A DNA stretch of 64,000 nt. It comes from Archaeoglobi archaeon. GTDB taxonomy: Archaea > Halobacteriota > Archaeoglobi > Archaeoglobales > Archaeoglobaceae. Positions 60,662-64,000 of the stretch are shown in pieces (within the stretch, counting starts at the first letter, position 1; each line of letters begins with the position of its first letter). A model generated the notes under the pieces. It ran no database searches. It worked only from the letters and a program-made list of their open reading frames with translations, and was not told the origin of the DNA. The stretch is from NCBI GenBank assembly GCA_029259335.1, contig JAPDIY010000008.1:1-64000 (forward strand), in the 5' to 3' direction. The position numbers and the translations under genes were made by a program.

Positions 60662-61669
60662 ATGGTTCTGGACATTTTCATTGTTGCAGCGGCTGTAGTT
60701 GGCTTCTATGTTGCGTGGAATATTGGTGCTAACGACGCTGCGAACTCAATGGCAACATCTTACGGCAGTAGAGCTTTGACGCTGAAACAGATTGTTGTTC
60801 TGGCATCTATTCTGGAGTTCTGTGGTGCAGCATTTTTTGGTAAAAAAGTGACACATACCGTGGCGAAGGGAATAGTCCCGATTGAGTTGCTTGATCACCA
60901 CCTGGTTGTTTTTGGAGCCCTTGCAGCCCTTCTTTCAGCAGGATTCTGGATCACTATTTCGACTTACTACCATCTACCTATCTCTACCACCCACTCGATC
61001 GTTGGTGCAATGCTTGGCTTTGGTCTTGCAGCAGTCTCTCAGAACCATTTAACTCTTGACCAGATAAAATGGAACGTTTTGGCAAAGGTCGTTCTTAGCT
61101 GGATTATCTCACCCCTTCTGGGTGCGGCAATAGCTTTTGTGGTTTTCATGCTCATACGTTTTATTCTGCTTAATAGATTTGCAAGTGAAAGCATAGAACA
61201 TGTTTTCAGGTATCTTCAGGTTTTGACTGCTTCCTACATGGCTTTCGCCCATGGAAGCAACGATGTTGCAAACGCCACAGGCCCTATTGCCGCTATAATG
61301 GGATACAGCGGAGAAGTCCCGTTCTGGGTACTGTTTTTTGGCGGTCTGGGCATAGCTATCGGAATTGCAACATGGGGCTACAGAGTCATTGAAACGGTAG
61401 GTAAACAGATTACCGAACTCACATATACAAGGGGCTTTTCAGCCGAGTTTGCAACAGCCACAACGGTTCTGGCCGCATCATCTATTGGTATGCCCGTATC
61501 AACAACACATACTCTTGTTGGCAGCGTTATCGGTGTTGGACTGGCTGGAGGTCTGGCGAGCGTCAATCTGAAAATAGTGCAAAAAATTATATTCTCATGG
61601 ATAGTCACAGTCCCAGTAGCGGCTGCAATGACGATAAGCCTCTACACGCTGATGGTGGTGTTCGTATGA
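60662..61669 (+). CDS. pitA: PiT family inorganic phosphate transporter
   Basis: 335 residues with about ten membrane segments and the two PiT signatures: [23 protein letters not shown] near residue 20 and [19 protein letters not shown] near 200. A second repeat of the S-T-T-H-S/T motif occurs ([20 protein letters not shown]). It imports phosphate with H+ or Na+. Its stop overlaps the DUF47 gene by four bases. Confidence 0.95.
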   Translation: MVLDIFIVAAAVVGFYVAWNIGANDAANSMATSYGSRALTLKQIVVLASILEFCGAAFFGKKVTHTVAKGIVPIELLDHHLVVFGALAALLSAGFWITISTYYHLPISTTHSIVGAMLGFGLAAVSQNHLTLDQIKWNVLAKVVLSWIISPLLGAAIAFVVFMLIRFILLNRFASESIEHVFRYLQVLTASYMAFAHGSNDVANATGPIAAIMGYSGEVPFWVLFFGGLGIAIGIATWGYRVIETVGKQITELTYTRGFSAEFATATTVLAASSIGMPVSTTHTLVGSVIGVGLAGGLASVNLKIVQKIIFSWIVTVPVAAAMTISLYTLMVVFV

Positions 61670-62346
61670 AGTTCTTCCGATCTGTGGGGGAAGTCTTTGG
61701 ATATTCCCCATTTCAATCTCTCGCCCAGCACGCCAGAATGTGCGGAAGGGCTGTAGGACTTCTTCAACAACAGTTTGAAGCTTTGAGGAAAGAAAATTTC
61801 GACGAAGTGGAAGAACTAAGAGAGGAGATAGATGAACTCGAACATCATGCAGATCAGATAAAGGAAGAGATTAGAGGGAATGTGACAAAATCTCTGATGC
61901 TTCCGGTTGATCGCCACGATCTTCTTGAATTTCTTAAGGTTCAGGATGATATTATCAACAATTGCGAGCATGTTGGGCACATGGTAACCTTTAGAAAGGT
62001 CAAAGTTCCTGAAGATGTTTGGGATGAGTTCTCAGTCCTGCTATCAAAACTGATGGAAGTAGTCAATCATTACGAAGAGATGGTTGAGAGCATCAGACAG
62101 CTAATTGAAACATCTTTCAGCAAGAGGGAGGTGCAAAGAGCGTTAGAGTACGTACCCGTTATTGAGCAGCTTGAACATGAATGTGACTTAATTCAGATCG
62201 GTTTGCATGCCAAACTTTTCAATCTTGAAGAAGCAAATCCGCTGGATGTTCATTTGATGGTTACTTGGGTCGCCCATCTCGGATATGTCGCAAACGCTGC
62301 TGCAAGAGCATCGGATAGGTTTAGGATTATGGTTCTTGGTCGCTGA
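61666..62346 (+). CDS. DUF47 phosphate transport accessory protein
   Basis: 226 residues from ATG 61666 ([20 protein letters not shown]), which overlaps the PiT stop in ATGA; the longer frame upstream is inside PiT. All-helical PhoU-like fold, with [13 protein letters not shown] and [15 protein letters not shown] as paired metal-binding helices. DUF47 proteins accompany PiT and regulate or gate it. Confidence 0.93.
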   Translation: MKFFRSVGEVFGYSPFQSLAQHARMCGRAVGLLQQQFEALRKENFDEVEELREEIDELEHHADQIKEEIRGNVTKSLMLPVDRHDLLEFLKVQDDIINNCEHVGHMVTFRKVKVPEDVWDEFSVLLSKLMEVVNHYEEMVESIRQLIETSFSKREVQRALEYVPVIEQLEHECDLIQIGLHAKLFNLEEANPLDVHLMVTWVAHLGYVANAAARASDRFRIMVLGR

Positions 62347-63343
62347 AATCCTCTTTTTCGTCGCTGGTATAGTAGTTGTAAATTGCCGTAGCCAGACCGG
62401 CAATCATCGGGGCAATAAAAAAGCCACTTATTCCACCTACAATCCCTCCCCCGATAAACGCGAGCATCAGAATTAGAGGGTGTATTTTTGAAGTGTACCC
62501 CACAAAATGCGGCCTTAGTATCAACTCAGGCAAGATGTAAAGAAAGACAACCCCTGTGGCGAGGAATGTTAACCCCTTTCCAACATCAACAAGAAGAAGG
62601 TAGAGGGAGACAGGAAGTATTATCATCCACTCTGCAAAAATGGGGATGAGAGCGGCGAGAAACATTAGTCCAGAAAGCAAGGGGGCAAAAGGTACGTTGA
62701 AGTATAGGAAAAACGGTAAGCTTGCAAGTCCGATAAGGATTGCCACGACGAAGTTCCCGAACCACAAGGACTCAAAGGTGTAGTCAATTTCCTCTATAAA
62801 TTTTCTGAGTTCTTCTCTGCTTTCAGACGGCACTATACTGGTCGTTCTGTTAACGAATCTTTCCATATCGGCGAGAGAGTAGAAGCAGACTACAATAGAG
62901 ATAAAAAAGTTCAATATCAACAGTGTAGCTCTTTTTGTGATCTCAACCACTGATGGCTGTACTGTGCTCTGAAGTATGGAGAATATGTCTGACGTTATCC
63001 GTTTCACGTACTCCTCTCCTCTTTCCACTCCAAACTTCTTCAGCAAATCGAGCAGTCCAGACTCTATTATCTGGTAATGGGTAATTAGGTATATGGCCTG
63101 ATTCAGCCCCTGAAAGAGACCGTAGAATATCAGAACAGAAATCGGAACGATTACGACTATGGTTGCTAGTGCAGAAGCCTTTATTTTTCCTATCGGCTCT
63201 AACCTCCTTTTTATCGGCTTTGCGACGTAGGCAAAAACGATGCCCATAACTATTCCATCAAGCAGGGGCATGAAAAAGTAGAGGGTGAGGCAAATTATAG
63301 CTACGACTGATATCAGTAGAAGTATAGTCCAGATTTTATTCAT
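62327..63343 (-). CDS. AI-2E transporter (PerM) family membrane protein
   Basis: 338 residues with about eight membrane segments. Conserved PerM blocks are FMPLLDGIVMGIVFAYVAKPI near the start and LHPLILMLAFIGGGIVGG-type sequence near the end (here IHPLILMLAFIGGGI). The family exports small molecules or Na+(Li+); the substrate is unknown. Its 3' end overlaps the convergent DUF47 gene by 20 bases. GTG or TTG starts upstream are not needed. Confidence 0.87.
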   Translation of the reverse strand: MNKIWTILLLISVVAIICLTLYFFMPLLDGIVMGIVFAYVAKPIKRRLEPIGKIKASALATIVVIVPISVLIFYGLFQGLNQAIYLITHYQIIESGLLDLLKKFGVERGEEYVKRITSDIFSILQSTVQPSVVEITKRATLLILNFFISIVVCFYSLADMERFVNRTTSIVPSESREELRKFIEEIDYTFESLWFGNFVVAILIGLASLPFFLYFNVPFAPLLSGLMFLAALIPIFAEWMIILPVSLYLLLVDVGKGLTFLATGVVFLYILPELILRPHFVGYTSKIHPLILMLAFIGGGIVGGISGFFIAPMIAGLATAIYNYYTSDEKEDFSDQEP

Positions 63344-63347
63344 AGCA

Positions 63348-64000
63348 TTACTTGTTCATTCTCTTTATGTAGCTAACGGTCTTTCGAAAGATGGCGTTGA
63401 GAGTCTGTATTTCGTGCCTTCTAACCTTTGCCCTCCCAAGTATCCTGCGGAATACCACAACAGTCCTTTTTATCCTGTGCTGGGGATACTGAATAATTTC
63501 AAGCATGCTTACGAGATTACTCAGGAGAACTTCAATGTCTCCTGAAGTCGCTGGCTCATCCTCCTTATTTGTATCCTTATCAAACTTTGAAAGGAGTGGA
63601 CGGAGAAAGTAGAGGACTACCGCCGCAGCATGACTGACGTTCATGACGGGATACTCCTCGCTGGTAGGAATTCTCACAAGAATATGACATAAAGCAAGCT
63701 CATCATTGTAGAGGCCATAATCTTCTCTTCCGAAAAGAACAGCAACCTTCTGTGCCCCTTTCACGAGTTCGGGCAACTCTTCGGGAGTTGCTAAGGTTTT
63801 GCGCAGATACTTGTAATCTCCACCCTCAATACCCGTCGTCCCAACCACCACGTTCATCCGATTGAGGAAGTTCTGCAGATTTTCGACAGTCACAGCGTTT
63901 TCGAGCACATCCTTTGCATGTGCCGCTGTATGGTAGCTTTCTTCAGCCACATTGCAGTTGTAGAGGCACAGATTCTCGATTCCATAATTTTTTGCGACTC
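63348..64000 (-). CDS. SpoU-type RNA methyltransferase (TrmJ-like), N-terminus beyond window
   Basis: The frame is open to the right edge: upstream of a GTG at 63950 it continues VAKNYGIENLCLYNCN, so the true start lies outside. Visible signatures are AHAKDVLENAVTV (the HARDxLE motif), VVGTTGIEGG, VAVLFGREDYGLYNDELALC (motif 2) and SEEYPVMNVSHAAAVVLY (motif 3). These fit tRNA (cytidine/uridine-2'-O-)-methyltransferase TrmJ, forming a trefoil-knot SAM site. The C-terminal part is a short helical extension. It lies four bases upstream of the AI-2E gene. Confidence 0.88.
   Translation of the reverse strand, partial: VAKNYGIENLCLYNCNVAEESYHTAAHAKDVLENAVTVENLQNFLNRMNVVVGTTGIEGGDYKYLRKTLATPEELPELVKGAQKVAVLFGREDYGLYNDELALCHILVRIPTSEEYPVMNVSHAAAVVLYFLRPLLSKFDKDTNKEDEPATSGDIEVLLSNLVSMLEIIQYPQHRIKRTVVVFRRILGRAKVRRHEIQTLNAIFRKTVSYIKRMNK

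Noticed and set aside
61597-61665. 23-residue extension of the DUF47 protein
   Set aside because: It lies within the PiT gene, and the ATGA overlap start at 61666 matches the family N-terminus.
1-64000. CRISPR arrays, insertion sequences, prophage or replication origin
   Set aside because: No spaced direct repeats, transposase with terminal repeats, phage structural genes or ORB/Cdc6 region was seen on reading both strands.

Overview
The window looks like a chromosomal segment from a hyperthermophilic, sulfate-reducing euryarchaeon of the Archaeoglobaceae, most probably an Archaeoglobus. The signs are archaeal information-processing genes (Alba, Gins51, PriS, L44e, S27e, L37Ae, RpoP, homodimeric-type EndA), TATA boxes about 25 bp ahead of many start codons (leaderless transcripts), short GGTGA/GGAGG Shine-Dalgarno sites inside operons, and the pairs noxA-2/D-lactate dehydrogenase, FprA/Isf/archaeoflavoprotein and PHI/M42/inositol-phosphate synthase. 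From memory, matching genes in A. fulgidus DSM 4304 lie at several separate loci, so this is probably a rearranged relative rather than that strain.

Layout. 1-2255: NADH oxidase (CoA-disulfide reductase family) and D-lactate dehydrogenase (cut by the left edge). 2379-7609: tight plus-strand run with a TatD-like hydrolase, the tRNA-splicing endonuclease EndA, an NTP phosphatase, a SplB-like radical SAM protein, a winged-helix regulator and an M20 peptidase. 7620-8800: decayed toxin-antitoxin genes (DUF433/DUF5615, HEPN/MNT) next to an intron-containing tRNA-Asp. 9014-13582: GluRS, a DUF401 permease and an acyl-CoA ligase. 13724-18533: tRNA-Asn, a flavin reductase and a multisubunit amine/imino-acid dehydrogenase operon whose catalytic subunit has an in-frame amber codon. 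18556-23729: primase small subunit, a 32-codon leaderless ORF, FprA, a fused Isf-archaeoflavoprotein, a GNAT enzyme, a frameshifted membrane gene and a half-size rubrerythrin.

23809-32552: phosphoglycerate mutase, AzlCD, AmrS, a GalT-like protein, Gins51-L44e-S27e, TatC, acyl-CoA ligase and an MBL hydrolase. 32606-38492: ribbon-helix-helix regulator, two convergent paralogous TSUP exporter/DUF1634 cassettes, a triple-repeat DUF22 protein, and a phosphoesterase fused to a Cys-less LMW-phosphatase domain. 38826-43990: arginine decarboxylase, CBS protein, thymidylate kinase, a MazG-like protein, a PUA protein, L37Ae-RpoP-phosphomevalonate dehydratase small subunit and a site-2 protease. 44513-47863: tRNA-Val and two tandem MoeA paralogues sharing a 76-bp identical block.

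47932-54096: amidase, PheS, Alba and a complete 2-hydroxyacyl-CoA dehydratase operon with its activator. 54098-59566: CDP-alcohol phosphotransferase and cytidylyltransferase-like gene (divergent), acyl-CoA dehydrogenase, inositol-phosphate synthase, M42 peptidase and phosphohexuloisomerase, suggesting an inositol-lipid or compatible-solute neighbourhood. 59607-64000: a phosphate locus (PhoU-like regulator divergent from PiT and its DUF47 partner, with a palindrome centred between two TATA boxes), an AI-2E family membrane protein and a SpoU-type RNA methyltransferase cut by the right edge.

Overall this is a mostly ordinary, densely coded archaeal chromosome. The parts that stand out are the amber-interrupted dehydrogenase, the fusions, the mirrored exporter cassettes, the MoeA identity block, the decayed toxin-antitoxin region and several palindromes in divergent promoters. 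No CRISPR array, intact insertion sequence or prophage was seen.
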